Source: Acidobacteriota bacterium
GTDB lineage: Bacteria > Acidobacteriota > Vicinamibacteria > Marinacidobacterales > Marinacidobacteraceae
Direction of reading: 5' to 3'
Length of the DNA: 61,460 bases
Assembly (NCBI GenBank): GCA_022826195.1
Contig: JAJDVI010000019.1
Coordinates: 1-61,460 of the forward strand
A program made the position numbers and the translations under genes. Every line of letters begins with the position of its first letter. Position 1 is the stretch's first letter. Shown piece by piece: positions 1 through 8,410 of the stretch. A model generated the notes under the pieces. That model searched no databases. It was not told the origin of the DNA and saw only the letters and a program-made list of their open reading frames with translations.

Positions 1-112
1 TCGGGACTGCCGGGCCGTTGAGGAAGTGGCCCCAGACGTGACCCCCGTTTTCGGGGATCGTGTATACTCGCCCGCAATAACAACGACTTACGAGGGGTCT
101 GCGGCGGTCCTG
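1..112 (+). repeat. Left copy of a 112-bp window-framing inverted repeat
   Basis: This stretch reappears as the reverse complement at 61286-61397, with roughly 13-15 mismatches by eye. Both copies share GAGGAAGTGGCCCCAGA, CGTTTTCGG, GTGTATACT and GCAATAACAA. TATACT at 63-68 looks like a -10 hexamer, with only a weak -35 candidate (GTGACC, 38-43). No gene follows within 370 bp. One frame is open in both copies, but many differences between the copies change the amino acid, so I treat it as non-coding or decayed. Confidence 0.7.
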
Positions 113-262
113 CGGGCCGCGTGCCGGTCTGAAGACCGGCGTTCCCAGCCGTGTGCGCCTTCCGGAGCGCAGCGCTGAACCGCGCTGCGGGCCTTCGGCC
201 TGCGGTGTCGGCTGGCCAGCTCGTGCGCCGCTACCCGAACCGGCCGACACACCCGGATCAGG
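113..262. repeat. GC-rich dispersed palindromic repeats
   Basis: The core hairpin at 121-150 pairs GCCGGTCT with AGACCGGC and ends in GTTCCCAGCC. A second hairpin near 200-220 is built on GGGCCTTCGGCC. The same core type recurs in at least eight other intergenic regions here (near 870, 4065-4220, 14420-14610, 22570, 45420-45570, 49450-49670, 56020-56140 and 61210). From 263 to 484 I see no further gene. Confidence 0.7.
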
Positions 263-484
263 CCTACCGGTCCACCGATGGCGCGGCCCGGGAGGCGGAA
301 CCGCAGGGCTGATTCTGAGGGCCGGCGGGGCGCCGCCGAACGCTCCGGCTTCGCTCTCGTTGGCGTGCTAGCGTCACCGCGTGGGCCGGACGGTTCCGGC
401 CGCGACCTTGAACGGGAACATCTTGAGCCTGGAAACCTCATGAACCTGGACGAGACGCGGCCGCCGGAGCCGCCGGGAGGGATG

Positions 485-769
485 ATGAAACGGAGAGACT
501 GGACGCTGCTGGTCTCGCTGATGGTGGCGCAGACGACGCTGATCCTGGGGATCGGCGCGTTCGGCTTCTACCGGCTGGACGACCGCATGGACCGGATGGA
601 AGCGCGATTGGACGAGCGGATGGATCGGATTGAGGCGAGGATGGACCGGATGGAAACGCGTCTGGACGACCTCGACCGGCGCGTGGCCCGCATCGAGGGC
701 ATCCTGCGGTTGCAGGCTGACGGGGATCTGTCGGACGAGGACTCGGACAACTTCTCCCCGGATTCCTGA
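485..769 (+). CDS. Small membrane-anchored coiled-coil protein
   Basis: This is a 94-residue protein of unknown function. Residues about 6-28 form one hydrophobic helix (TLLVSLMVAQ through GIGAFGF). Residues about 30-75 are a charged repeat of the type MDRMEAR/LDERMDRIEAR/MDRMETR with heptad spacing, so a coiled coil or trimeric stalk is likely. The tail is acidic. I chose the ATG at 485 because GGGAGG at 474-479 lies at good spacing; ATG 482 and ATG 440 are also in frame. The internal repeat is visible in the DNA as reiterated GGATGGA. It stands alone between repeats and the next lipoprotein gene. Similar single-TM coiled-coil proteins exist in many phyla, but I cannot name a partner. Confidence 0.6.
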   Translation: MKRRDWTLLVSLMVAQTTLILGIGAFGFYRLDDRMDRMEARLDERMDRIEARMDRMETRLDDLDRRVARIEGILRLQADGDLSDEDSDNFSPDS

Positions 770-779
770 ACCCTGCAAG

Positions 780-996
780 CCGGCCCGCTCGGCCGGGCCT
801 GAGAGTCGTCGCCGGAGGATGCGCCGTGGATCTGGATGGGCGTGGTGTTCGCGGCCTTCGGCCGCGGTGCCGGCCGGAGGCCGGCGTTCCAAGCCGGCAG
901 GCCATCCGGGCCGGGGGGAGCCCCGTGCGGCCGGTGTTCTTTGCGCGGCGGCGCTGCCCGTGTCCAGAATCCCGGGACATGTAAGGAGGATGTCCC
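780..996. other. Intergenic region with palindromic repeat and ribosome binding site
   Basis: This gap holds a copy of the dispersed palindrome at about 858-900 (GCGGCCTTCGGCCGC, then GCCGGCCGGAGGCCGGCG and TTCCAAGCCGGC). It ends in a strong Shine-Dalgarno GGAGGA at 985-990, six bases before the ATG at 997. No further gene is seen. Confidence 0.6.
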
Positions 997-2337
997 ATGG
1001 GGAACATCAGACTCGGGGTGGGACCGGCGGCTTCCGTCCGCCGCTTTGCCGGCCTCGCCCTCGCCGCGGCGCTCGCCGGTTGCGACAGCGGCTCCGATTC
1101 GCCGACGACTCCGGCCCCGATCCCCGCTCCCGCCCCGGCCCCCGAACCCGCGCCGCCGCCGCCGTCGAAGGACGACCCGGCCGCCTTCACGCAGGCCTTC
1201 GTGCAGCGGGCCGTGGACCTGTTCGAGGCGGAAGGGCTCGAAGCGACGCTCGCGGCCTACAACGACCCGGCGAGCGTTGACGAATCCTGGTACGTGTTCA
1301 TCCTGGACGCGGAGGGCGTGATGCTCGCGCACGCGACGGTGCCCGAGAACCTCGGCGCCAGCGTCCTCGGACCGCTCGGGGTGGACTCGGCCGGCAACAT
1401 CTTCGGCCCGGCGCTGGCGGCGGCGACCGAGGACGGCGTCTGGGTGGACTACAACTACTTCAACCCCGCCACCGGCGACGAGGGGATCAAGCACACCTGG
1501 GCGGTCCGCCGCGACGGGATCGTGTTCGCCTCGGGCTGGTACGAGGGCGCGCCCACCGACTCGAGCATCGAAGCCCAGACGCAGGGGGTGGTCCGGCAGG
1601 CCGTGGGCTGGGTCCGCGAGCGCGGACTGGAGGCGGCGCTCGACTTCTACGCCACGCGCGCCTCCACGAGCGGCCCGTGGTACGTGGCTTTCCTCGACGC
1701 CGCGACGGTCGTGGTGAGCCACGGGGCGAACCCCGCGCTGGTGGGGAAGAGCAACCTCGGGGCGCTCGGCGTGGACGTGACCGGGAAGCCGTTCGGCGCC
1801 GAACTGCTGACCCTCCCGCCCGAAGGGGGATGGGTGGACTACGCCTTCTGGAACCCGGCAACCGGCGAGCAGGGGACGAAACACTCGTGGGCGCAGTTCG
1901 AAGCGGGCCACTGGATCGTCAGCGGCTGGTACGAGTCCGGGGACGTGGTGGACGACCCCGCCGCCCGCGCCATCGGGGTCGTGGAGATGGCGACCCGGTA
2001 CGCCGACGCCTTCGGGGAGGACGCCGCCGTCGCCTTCCACAACACCGACGCGAGCTGGCTGGGGTCGTGGTACGCCTTCATCATCGACGCGGACGGGATC
2101 CTGGTCGCGATCGCCCCGGCTCCGGACAAGGTCGGCCTCGACGCCTACGACCCGGAGGAGGGCACGGACATCAAGGGCCACTTCTACGGTCCGAAGCTCG
2201 CGCGGGCGACCGAGGAAGGCGTGTGGGTGACCTACTGGCAGCCGAATCCGGCGGCGGGGGGCGAGCAGCAGTTGAAGCACACCTTCGCCCGGCGCCACGG
2301 CAACCTGGTCTTCGCGTCCGGCTACTACGAGGAATAG
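997..2337 (+). CDS. Lipoprotein with three tandem Cache-type sensor modules
   Basis: This is a 446-residue predicted lipoprotein: a signal peptide ending in lipobox LAGC (Cys29), a Pro/Ala-rich linker to about residue 57, then three repeats of about 125 residues. Each repeat shows a helix like AFVQRAVDLFEAEGLEA, a strand like WYVFILDAEG, a WVDY segment and a closing HTWAVRR...SGWYE motif, typical of single-Cache (sCache_2-like) ligand-binding domains. Such domains normally form the extracellular sensor of chemoreceptors or kinases; here there is no output domain, so a free-standing ligand binder at the membrane surface is inferred. GGAGGA upstream supports the start. Two related two-module lipoproteins lie at 16323-17387 and 17465-18520. 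The ligand is unknown. Confidence 0.75.
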   Translation: MGNIRLGVGPAASVRRFAGLALAAALAGCDSGSDSPTTPAPIPAPAPAPEPAPPPPSKDDPAAFTQAFVQRAVDLFEAEGLEATLAAYNDPASVDESWYVFILDAEGVMLAHATVPENLGASVLGPLGVDSAGNIFGPALAAATEDGVWVDYNYFNPATGDEGIKHTWAVRRDGIVFASGWYEGAPTDSSIEAQTQGVVRQAVGWVRERGLEAALDFYATRASTSGPWYVAFLDAATVVVSHGANPALVGKSNLGALGVDVTGKPFGAELLTLPPEGGWVDYAFWNPATGEQGTKHSWAQFEAGHWIVSGWYESGDVVDDPAARAIGVVEMATRYADAFGEDAAVAFHNTDASWLGSWYAFIIDADGILVAIAPAPDKVGLDAYDPEEGTDIKGHFYGPKLARATEEGVWVTYWQPNPAAGGEQQLKHTFARRHGNLVFASGYYEE

Positions 2338-2432
2338 CGGCCCGGCCGGCGATCCGTGGCCGGCGGCATCCCGCGTGGAGGCTGCTAGTCTCGCCGGCCG
2401 ACGCCCCGCAGACCCTGTCCGAGGAGATCCTC

Positions 2433-3851
2433 GTGCCGAACCCCTCCGACGAACGGACGCTCGCCAGACTGGTGGAGTGGGCGGGGGACCACGAAGAGTG
2501 GGGGGATTTCCGGGCGGAGGTGTTCGGCGCGCATTTCGGGCCCTTGATGGACGATCTGGAGCTGCCGGACGACGAGCTGTTCGAGCGCCTGGGGCCGGCC
2601 ACTCCCGACGTGCTCACCGCCGTCATGGAGGACTTCCTCACCGCCCGTTTCGGCGAAGAAAACGAGCGGAACGCGGTGGACGAGTACCTCGCCCGCCGGG
2701 GATGGCTCGAGAAGAAGCACGCGGCGAGCTACCTGCGGGCGGTTCGGGACTCGGCCCCCTCGCTCTACGAGGTCGTGGCCGTCGATCCCGGGCGTGCGGT
2801 GACGGTGCGGGACCTGGCCCGGGAGACCGAGCCGGAGAGGGTGCCGGATCGGCTGGTGTCCGACGTGGTGTCCGTCTGGGACTGTTTCGTGGGCCGATTG
2901 GTGGGGTCCGGCCGGACCCGGCGCTTCACCGTCAGCGCCCTTCCCTTTCCGCGCGAACTCGTCCGAACGTGCCTCGCGGACCTGATCGAAGTCACGAAGG
3001 AGATTCCGAAGCAGATCCGGGAGATCATCCGCGAGCAGGGAGGGAAGGGGGACATCGGCGACCTGGACCCTCGTGAATTCCTGTTGCGAGGCCCGATGGG
3101 CACGATCTTCTTCACCAGCCGGTTCGTGACCTGGCACGTCGACCGGGCGGAAGCCGGGCTCGGTGGACTGAAGAACACGGACGACGAGGCCCTGGTGCTG
3201 TCCACGGTCCGGTTCCCGATCGAGGGCGGCGACGCGGACGTCGCCGCCGCGCTCGACGCCGTCCCGGAGTTCGACCGGGACGACGGCGGCGAACTCCGCT
3301 GGTCGTGGCGGGGCCGTGAACTGCCCCGCCTCGAACTCCCGGAGAGCCTCGCCGGAAACGACCCCGAGGTCGGAACGGGCTACCTCACGCTCGGGCAGGC
3401 GGAGATCACCGGCGGCGTCCTCCTGCTCCGGGTGAACTCCGTCGAGCGCGCCGAGAAAGGCCGGGACCTGCTCGTCTCGAAACTCGGCGCGCTCCTGGGC
3501 ACACCGTTGACCGCGCACGAGGACCCCGCGACGCAGCTCGGGGAGTCCGTCGGGGAAGGGCCGCCGTCGCCGCGGGATCTCGACATCCCGCCGGAGGTCG
3601 CCGAGGCGGTGCTCCGCGCCCACTTCGAGGAGCACTACCGGCGGGTCCTGGACGAGCCCATTCCCATGCTCGGGAACGTCACTCCCCGGAAAGCGGCGAA
3701 GAGCCGGAAGGGCCGCGCGGCGGTGGTGGAGTGGCTCAAGGAAATCGAAAACGGCGAAGCGCGTCAGGCGGCGCAGACCGGCCGGCAACCCTTCGACACC
3801 GCCTGGCTCTGGGAGGAACTGAAGATCCCGAGGTCCGGCGGCGGGTCGTAG
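2433..3851 (+). CDS. Hypothetical protein with MbcA/ParS-like C-terminus
   Basis: This predicted soluble protein of 472 residues starts at GTG 2433, preceded by GAGGAG at 2421-2426. I see no signal peptide or membrane segment. The last ~70 residues (HFEEHYRRVLDEPIPMLG...TPRKAAKSRKGRAAVVEWLKEIE) resemble the PALGGKTPREA-type C-terminal region found in Xre/MbcA/ParS toxin-binding and SEC-C-type proteins. The body is acidic and helical, with no catalytic motif that I recognise. It lies 95 bp downstream of the Cache lipoprotein on the same strand and could be cotranscribed. Function unknown; the C-terminal resemblance is an impression that needs a profile search. Confidence 0.6.
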   Translation: MPNPSDERTLARLVEWAGDHEEWGDFRAEVFGAHFGPLMDDLELPDDELFERLGPATPDVLTAVMEDFLTARFGEENERNAVDEYLARRGWLEKKHAASYLRAVRDSAPSLYEVVAVDPGRAVTVRDLARETEPERVPDRLVSDVVSVWDCFVGRLVGSGRTRRFTVSALPFPRELVRTCLADLIEVTKEIPKQIREIIREQGGKGDIGDLDPREFLLRGPMGTIFFTSRFVTWHVDRAEAGLGGLKNTDDEALVLSTVRFPIEGGDADVAAALDAVPEFDRDDGGELRWSWRGRELPRLELPESLAGNDPEVGTGYLTLGQAEITGGVLLLRVNSVERAEKGRDLLVSKLGALLGTPLTAHEDPATQLGESVGEGPPSPRDLDIPPEVAEAVLRAHFEEHYRRVLDEPIPMLGNVTPRKAAKSRKGRAAVVEWLKEIENGEARQAAQTGRQPFDTAWLWEELKIPRSGGGS

Positions 3852-3879
3852 ACGTTCCGGGCGGGGCCGGTTTGCGGCT

Positions 3880-4000
3880 CACGGGTGATCCGTACGGTCG
3901 TGGCTCACTTTCGGCGAAAAGTGATCCACAAACGGCTTTGTGTCTCACCGGTGATCAACAAAGAGGGTTGTGTCTCACTTTTGGCGAAAAGTGAGACACA
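3880..4000. repeat. Imperfect ~60-bp tandem duplication ending in a perfect hairpin
   Basis: Two related units of about 60 bp each contain TCACNGGTGATC followed by a hairpin with loop GGCG. The second unit ends in a perfect inverted repeat: TGTGTCTCACTTTT at 3969-3982, GGCG, and its exact complement at 3987-4000. The first unit has the weaker hairpin 3900-3929, and CACAAACGGCTTTGTG forms a third dyad at about 3926-3941. It could terminate transcription of the upstream gene, but the AT-rich symmetric arms look more like the operator dyads found in front of the AAA+/DUF4143 genes of this window. Confidence 0.7.
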
Positions 4001-4353
4001 CACGATGGGCAGCCACGTCGGCGGGGACGCAGGGTCATGGACGCGGGTTTGGCGCTCCCGCGCGATGCCGGCTGAAGCCGGCGCTCCAAGCCGTACGTGC
4101 TGTCTCGGTTCTCGCGATCCACGCCGGGGCGGGACTCATCCTGTCCGGGTGGGTTGCGACGTGCGCGGTGCGGAGCACCGCGGTGCCGGTCTGGAGACCG
4201 GCGTTCCAAGCCGGCGGTCCCGTGGCCTTTCCCTTGTGCCAGAATTCCGGGTTGCCCAACTACGGATGAAAAGCGGCTCCGGCCTCCCTCGGATCCCGCC
4301 CCTCCAGTTCGCCCGGCGGGGTCCCGGTCCATGCCCCCTCTGAACACGCTCCG
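4001..4353. repeat. Intergenic palindromic repeats upstream of nqrA
   Basis: Two copies of the dispersed palindrome occur at about 4064-4093 (GATGCCGGCTGAAGCCGGCG) and 4160-4223 (GCGGTGCGGAGCACCGC, then CCGGTCTGGAGACCGG). The second copy and its left flank match 61180-61244 almost base for base. No gene is seen, and no clear Shine-Dalgarno precedes nqrA. Confidence 0.6.
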
Positions 4354-5745
4354 ATGAGTCTCCACACCGTACGCCGCGGGTTCGACGTACGGGTGCTGGG
4401 GGCCCCCGCTGCGGACGGGCGGGCCCCGGAACTCCGGGCGCCGTCCCGGATCGCGCTGCTCGGGGCGGACTATCCGGGCATGCGGCCCACCATGCGGGTC
4501 CGGGAGGGAGACGCGGTCTCCCGGGGCGACGTCCTTTTCGAGGACAAGAAGACGCCCGGCGTCCGTTTCACCGCCCCGCTTGGCGGGCGGGTCGCCGCGG
4601 TCCACCGGGGAGAGCGCCGGGCCTTCCTCTCGCTCGTGATCGAGGTGAATCCGGACGAGCGCTCCGGCGGCGGCCGCTCGGGACACGTGGCCGGGGCCTG
4701 GTCGGGACGGCACCCGGACGCGCTCGACGCGAATGCGATCCGCGAGCTCCTGCTCGAGTCCGGGGAGTGGACCGCGATCCGGACCCGCCCCTTCGGCCGG
4801 GTGGCCAACCCGGAGACCCGGCCCCGGGCGATCTTCGTGACGGCGATGGATTCCGCTCCGCTCGCCCCCGACCCGGTGGCCGCGGTCGCCGGCCGGGAGA
4901 CCGATCTGGAGTGGGGCCTTGCGGCGCTGGCGCAACTCACCGGCGGACCGGTCTTCGTCTGCTCCCGAGCCGGCCGGCGCCTGCCGGTGGACGAAACCGG
5001 CCGGATCCGCCACGAGGAGTTCCGGGGACCGCACCCGGCCGGGACCGCGGGACTCCACATCCACCGGCTGGCCCCCGTCCGCCGCGGCCAGGAGGCCTGG
5101 CACCTCGACGCCCAGGACCTCGCCTCCATCGGCGGCCTGTTCCGGACCGGCGCCGGCGACGCGCTCCGGGTGGTGGCGCTCGGAGGTCCGCCGGTACGGA
5201 ACCCCGGCCTCCTGCGCATTCCCATCGGCGCCTTGCTCACCGAGTTCGGGGCACCGGAACCCGCCCCTGGGCGCGACCCGGGCGAGCGCCGGGTGATCTC
5301 CGGGTCCCTCCTCGCGGGAAGGACCGCCGCGGACGACGTGACCGGCTACCTCGGCCGCTATCACCGGCAGGTGACCGTGCTCGAGGAGGACCGCCGCCGG
5401 CGGCTGCTGGGTTGGCTCGCGCCCGGCGCGGGAGCGGTCTCGGTGAGCCGCGCCTATCTGTCCAGCCTGCTGCCCGCGAGGCCCCGCCCCGTCACCACCG
5501 GGACGAACGGCTCCCGGCGCGCCATCGTGCCCATCGGGACCTACGACCGGGTGATGGCCTTCGACATCCCGGCGGCGATGCTGTGCCGCGCCCTGCTCAT
5601 GGAGGACATCGAGCGGGCCGAGGAGCTCGGCGCGCTCGAGCTCATCGAAGAGGACGTGGGCCTCCTGACCTTCGCCTGTCCCGCCAAGAACGACTACGGC
5701 CCGGCGCTCCGGCGCGTGCTCGACACCCTCGAGAAGGAAGGCTGA
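4354..5745 (+). CDS. nqrA: Na+-translocating NADH:quinone reductase subunit A
   Basis: This is a peripheral cytoplasmic subunit of the Na+-pumping NADH:quinone oxidoreductase, 463 residues, the usual length for NqrA. It has a biotinyl-lipoyl-like N-terminal part (DVLFEDKKTPGVRFTAPLGGRV at about residues 60-80) and the family end segment (IEEDVGLLTFACPAKNDYGPALRRVLDTLEKEG). The ATG at 4354 gives a standard N-terminus; no strong Shine-Dalgarno is visible. Its stop overlaps the nqrB start by one base, so the two are translationally coupled. The remaining nqr genes are 3.8 kb away instead of following directly. Confidence 0.93.
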   Translation: MSLHTVRRGFDVRVLGAPAADGRAPELRAPSRIALLGADYPGMRPTMRVREGDAVSRGDVLFEDKKTPGVRFTAPLGGRVAAVHRGERRAFLSLVIEVNPDERSGGGRSGHVAGAWSGRHPDALDANAIRELLLESGEWTAIRTRPFGRVANPETRPRAIFVTAMDSAPLAPDPVAAVAGRETDLEWGLAALAQLTGGPVFVCSRAGRRLPVDETGRIRHEEFRGPHPAGTAGLHIHRLAPVRRGQEAWHLDAQDLASIGGLFRTGAGDALRVVALGGPPVRNPGLLRIPIGALLTEFGAPEPAPGRDPGERRVISGSLLAGRTAADDVTGYLGRYHRQVTVLEEDRRRRLLGWLAPGAGAVSVSRAYLSSLLPARPRPVTTGTNGSRRAIVPIGTYDRVMAFDIPAAMLCRALLMEDIERAEELGALELIEEDVGLLTFACPAKNDYGPALRRVLDTLEKEG

Positions 5746-6998
5746 TGCTCCGCGGGCTCCTCGACCGCCTCGGCGCGCCGTTCGAGAAGGGAGGGCCGCT
5801 CCACCGCCTCTGGCCCCTCTGGGACGCCCAGGACACCTTCCTCTACACGCCGGGCAAGACGACCGCCGGGCCGTCCCACGGCCGCGACCGCCTGGACATG
5901 AAACGCCTCATGTTCACCGTGGTCATCGCGCTCGCGGGCACGGTGGCGATGGCGTTCTACAACACCGGCCTCCAGGCGAACCTCGCGATCTCGCACGGCG
6001 CCACGCTGCTGCCGGGCTGGCGCACCGCGGTCATCGAAGCGCTGGGAATCGGGTTCTCCCCCGACAGCGTGCTGGCGGCCGTCATCCACGGCGGGCTCTG
6101 GTACCTCCCGGTCCTGATCGTGACCTTCGCGGTCGGCGGCGCCTGGGAGATGCTCTTCGCGATCATCCGGCGCCACGAGGTCAGCGAGGGCTTCCTGGTC
6201 ACCGGGATGCTCTTCCCGCTCATCCTGCCGCCCACCGTGCCGCTCTGGCAGGTGGCGCTCGGCATCAGCTTCGGGGTGGTGGTCGGCAAGGAGATCTTCG
6301 GCGGCAGCGGGTTCAACATCCTCAACCCGGCGCTCACCGCCCGCGCCTTCCTCTTCTTCGCGTATCCGAGCGACCTGACCGGCGACCGCATCTGGATCGC
6401 CGCCGACACCGCTCCGGACGCCGTGAGCGGGGCCACCTGGCTCGCCCGGTTCAGCCTCACCGGCAACGAGGCGTTCGCGGAGACCTTCCACCCGGCGGGC
6501 GGACCCGGGATCACCGCCTGGGACGCGTTCATCGGGTTCCTCCCCGGCTCGATGGGCGAGACCTCGGTGCTCGCCTGCCTCTTCGGCGCGGTGGTGCTGG
6601 CCGCGACCGGGATCGGGTCGCTCCGGATCATGCTCGCGGTGGCGGCCGGGACCCTCCTGATGGGCGGCGTCCTGAACCTCATCGGATCGGACACGAACCC
6701 CTTCTTCGCGGTCCCCTTCTGGTGGCACTACCTGATGGGCGGCTGGGCCTTCGGGACCGTCTTCATGGCCACCGAGCCGGTGACCGCGCCCTCCACCGAC
6801 GGCGGGCGGCTGGTCTACGGCTTCCTCATCGGCGTGCTCGTTGTCCTGATCCGGGTCGTCAATCCCGCCTACCCGGAGGGAATGATGCTCTCGATCCTGC
6901 TGATGAACGTCTTCGCGCCGCTCATCGACCACTTCGCGCTCAGGAGCAACGTCCGCCGCCGCGCGGCGGCTGGCCTGTTGCCCGAGGCCGGCGGCTGA
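5745..6998 (+). CDS. nqrB: Na+-translocating NADH:quinone reductase subunit B
   Basis: This is an integral membrane subunit (417 residues, about ten hydrophobic helices) that binds covalent FMN and contributes to the Na+ path. The flavinylation motif SGAT is present with Thr231 as expected acceptor, modified by ApbE encoded at 14492. The N-terminal segment LWPLWDAQDTFLYTPG and the GGSGFNILNPALTARAFLFF region are characteristic of NqrB/RnfD proteins. It overlaps nqrA by one base. A minus-strand AAA+ gene begins only four bases beyond its stop codon, so the usual nqrBC junction is absent. Confidence 0.95.
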   Translation: MLRGLLDRLGAPFEKGGPLHRLWPLWDAQDTFLYTPGKTTAGPSHGRDRLDMKRLMFTVVIALAGTVAMAFYNTGLQANLAISHGATLLPGWRTAVIEALGIGFSPDSVLAAVIHGGLWYLPVLIVTFAVGGAWEMLFAIIRRHEVSEGFLVTGMLFPLILPPTVPLWQVALGISFGVVVGKEIFGGSGFNILNPALTARAFLFFAYPSDLTGDRIWIAADTAPDAVSGATWLARFSLTGNEAFAETFHPAGGPGITAWDAFIGFLPGSMGETSVLACLFGAVVLAATGIGSLRIMLAVAAGTLLMGGVLNLIGSDTNPFFAVPFWWHYLMGGWAFGTVFMATEPVTAPSTDGGRLVYGFLIGVLVVLIRVVNPAYPEGMMLSILLMNVFAPLIDHFALRSNVRRRAAAGLLPEAGG

Positions 6999-7002
6999 CA
7001 GG

Positions 7003-8256
7003 CTACGGTCCGAGCGCCCCCACCGGGATCACGCTGACCCCGTTCGGCATGCGGTATCCGGCGCCGCCCGGAAGGATCACTCCGAGCGCCGCGGGTTCGC
7101 CGTAGCCGTCCCGATTCCCTCGCAGGCGGTCCCGGAGCCGGAGAAGACTCGCCGCGCCGTCGTCCACCCAGCTGTGGCCGAGCTTGACCTCGAATGCCGC
7201 CCACCGCCCGTCTCCCGCATCCACGATGGCGTCCACTTCCAGGCCGCCCTTGTCCCGGTAGTGGAAGACCTCGGCATCGGCAGCCTGGGCATAGATGCGG
7301 AGGTCGCGGACGACCAGGGACTCGAAGAGGAATCCGAGGAATCGCAGGTCGGCCATGAGCCGCGCCGGGGTCGCCCGCAGGGCCGCGACCGCCAACGACG
7401 GATCCGTGAAGTGGCGGACGGGCGTCCTGCGGAGCATCGTCCGGGACCGGAGATGCGGCGACCAGGCCGGCTGGTTCTCCACGACCATCAAACGCTCGAG
7501 GGCGTCCAGGTAGTCCGCGGCGGTGTCCGCTTTCAGGGCGTGGTCCGATCCGCCGGCCTCGGACGCCAGACGGGACACGGAAACGGGAGTGGCGACGTTC
7601 CGCGCCAGCGAGCGCAGCAGCCGTCCGACCCGGACCGGATCCCGCCTCCCCCCGAGGCGCGGCAGGTCAACGCGGCGAATCTCCTCGAGATAGTCGCGGT
7701 TGGCCCGCAGTCGCCGTTCGGCCGGCGCGCCGAGTTGCGCCGGCCACCCGCCGACCGCCAGAACCTCCGCAACCGCCGCAACGGTCAGGGCCGATGGCTT
7801 CGCTGGCCGGGCGTCGCCGTCCAGCAGGTCTCCAAGCGAGCAGTCGCCGCTCGAGATGCCCAGCTCGAACAGCGACATGGGGCGCATCCGGAGCCGGGAG
7901 AACCGCCCGGCGCCGGTGTGGCGCGTGATGTCGTCGGCCGGGACCGCGGAGCCGGTGAGGATGAACTGGCCCGGCGCGCCGCGCTCGTCGACCGCCCGGC
8001 GCACCTGGTTCCAGATCGAAGGAGCCAGTTGCCATTCGTCGAAGAGGCGGGGAACGGGACCGGCAAGCGCTTCCGTCGGATCCGCGTCCACCATCCGCCG
8101 CGAGTTCTCGTCGGTGTCAAGCAGCGCCTCGCTCGCGGCGAATCGGCGGGCGGTCGAGGTCTTGCCGCAGGCCCTCGGACCCTCGATCACGACCGCCCCC
8201 GCTCCCAGCAGGCGGTCCGACAGTTCGGCGTCAATCGTGCGCGGCAGGTAGTTCAT
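7003..8256 (-). CDS. AAA+ ATPase with DUF4143 PD-(D/E)XK domain (copy 1)
   Basis: This 417-residue protein has an N-terminal AAA_14-type ATPase and a C-terminal DUF4143 domain. Walker A is GPRACGKT (about residues 27-34) and the Walker B-like acid pair is RLFDEWQL. Sensor-like ILTGSA follows, and the nuclease-like motif GLEVDAIVDA...WAAFEVKLG supplies the D and ExK of a PD-(D/E)XK fold. The protein has no assigned function in the family. It is the closest relative in this window of the gene at 56199-57461 (same DEWQLAP and VDERxAxGQFILTGSAVP blocks). It is transcribed against nqrAB and sits in the interrupted nqr locus. A 23-bp tandem repeat lies 56 bp upstream of its ATG. Confidence 0.88.
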   Translation of the reverse strand: MNYLPRTIDAELSDRLLGAGAVVIEGPRACGKTSTARRFAASEALLDTDENSRRMVDADPTEALAGPVPRLFDEWQLAPSIWNQVRRAVDERGAPGQFILTGSAVPADDITRHTGAGRFSRLRMRPMSLFELGISSGDCSLGDLLDGDARPAKPSALTVAAVAEVLAVGGWPAQLGAPAERRLRANRDYLEEIRRVDLPRLGGRRDPVRVGRLLRSLARNVATPVSVSRLASEAGGSDHALKADTAADYLDALERLMVVENQPAWSPHLRSRTMLRRTPVRHFTDPSLAVAALRATPARLMADLRFLGFLFESLVVRDLRIYAQAADAEVFHYRDKGGLEVDAIVDAGDGRWAAFEVKLGHSWVDDGAASLLRLRDRLRGNRDGYGEPAALGVILPGGAGYRMPNGVSVIPVGALGP

Positions 8257-8311
8257 GCTCGGATCGGCAACCGTTCCCGCCTCGGAACCACAACCGAAAG
8301 GACGCGCGAGG

Positions 8312-8395
8312 GGGTGATTCGGCGACAGTCTAGCGGGCGATTCGGCGACAGTCTAGCGGGTGATTCGGCGACAGTTCAGGGGGTGATTCGGCGGC
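8312..8395. repeat. 3.5 tandem copies of a 23-bp repeat upstream of AAA+ copy 1
   Basis: Units begin at 8312, 8335, 8358 and (partial) 8381. The shared core is GATTCGGCGACAGTCTAG, and units 1 and 2 differ at one base. The array begins 56 bp before the start codon of the minus-strand ATPase and runs into the end of the decayed uppS. The same 23-bp period, and a related core, occur about 60 bp upstream of the paralogous ATPase at 57461. I infer a multi-site operator or target array. Confidence 0.8.
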
Positions 8396-8410
8396 CGGCT
8401 TCGGTCGCCG

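Noticed and set aside
3731..4343. Short overlapping frames (LTGD..., SHFWRKVRH...) downstream of the MbcA-like gene
   Set aside because: They translate the tandem hairpin repeats and palindromes; no start signals or family resemblance.
8312..8395. Possible CRISPR array
   Set aside because: The 23-bp units are directly adjoining with no unique spacers, and no cas gene is present.
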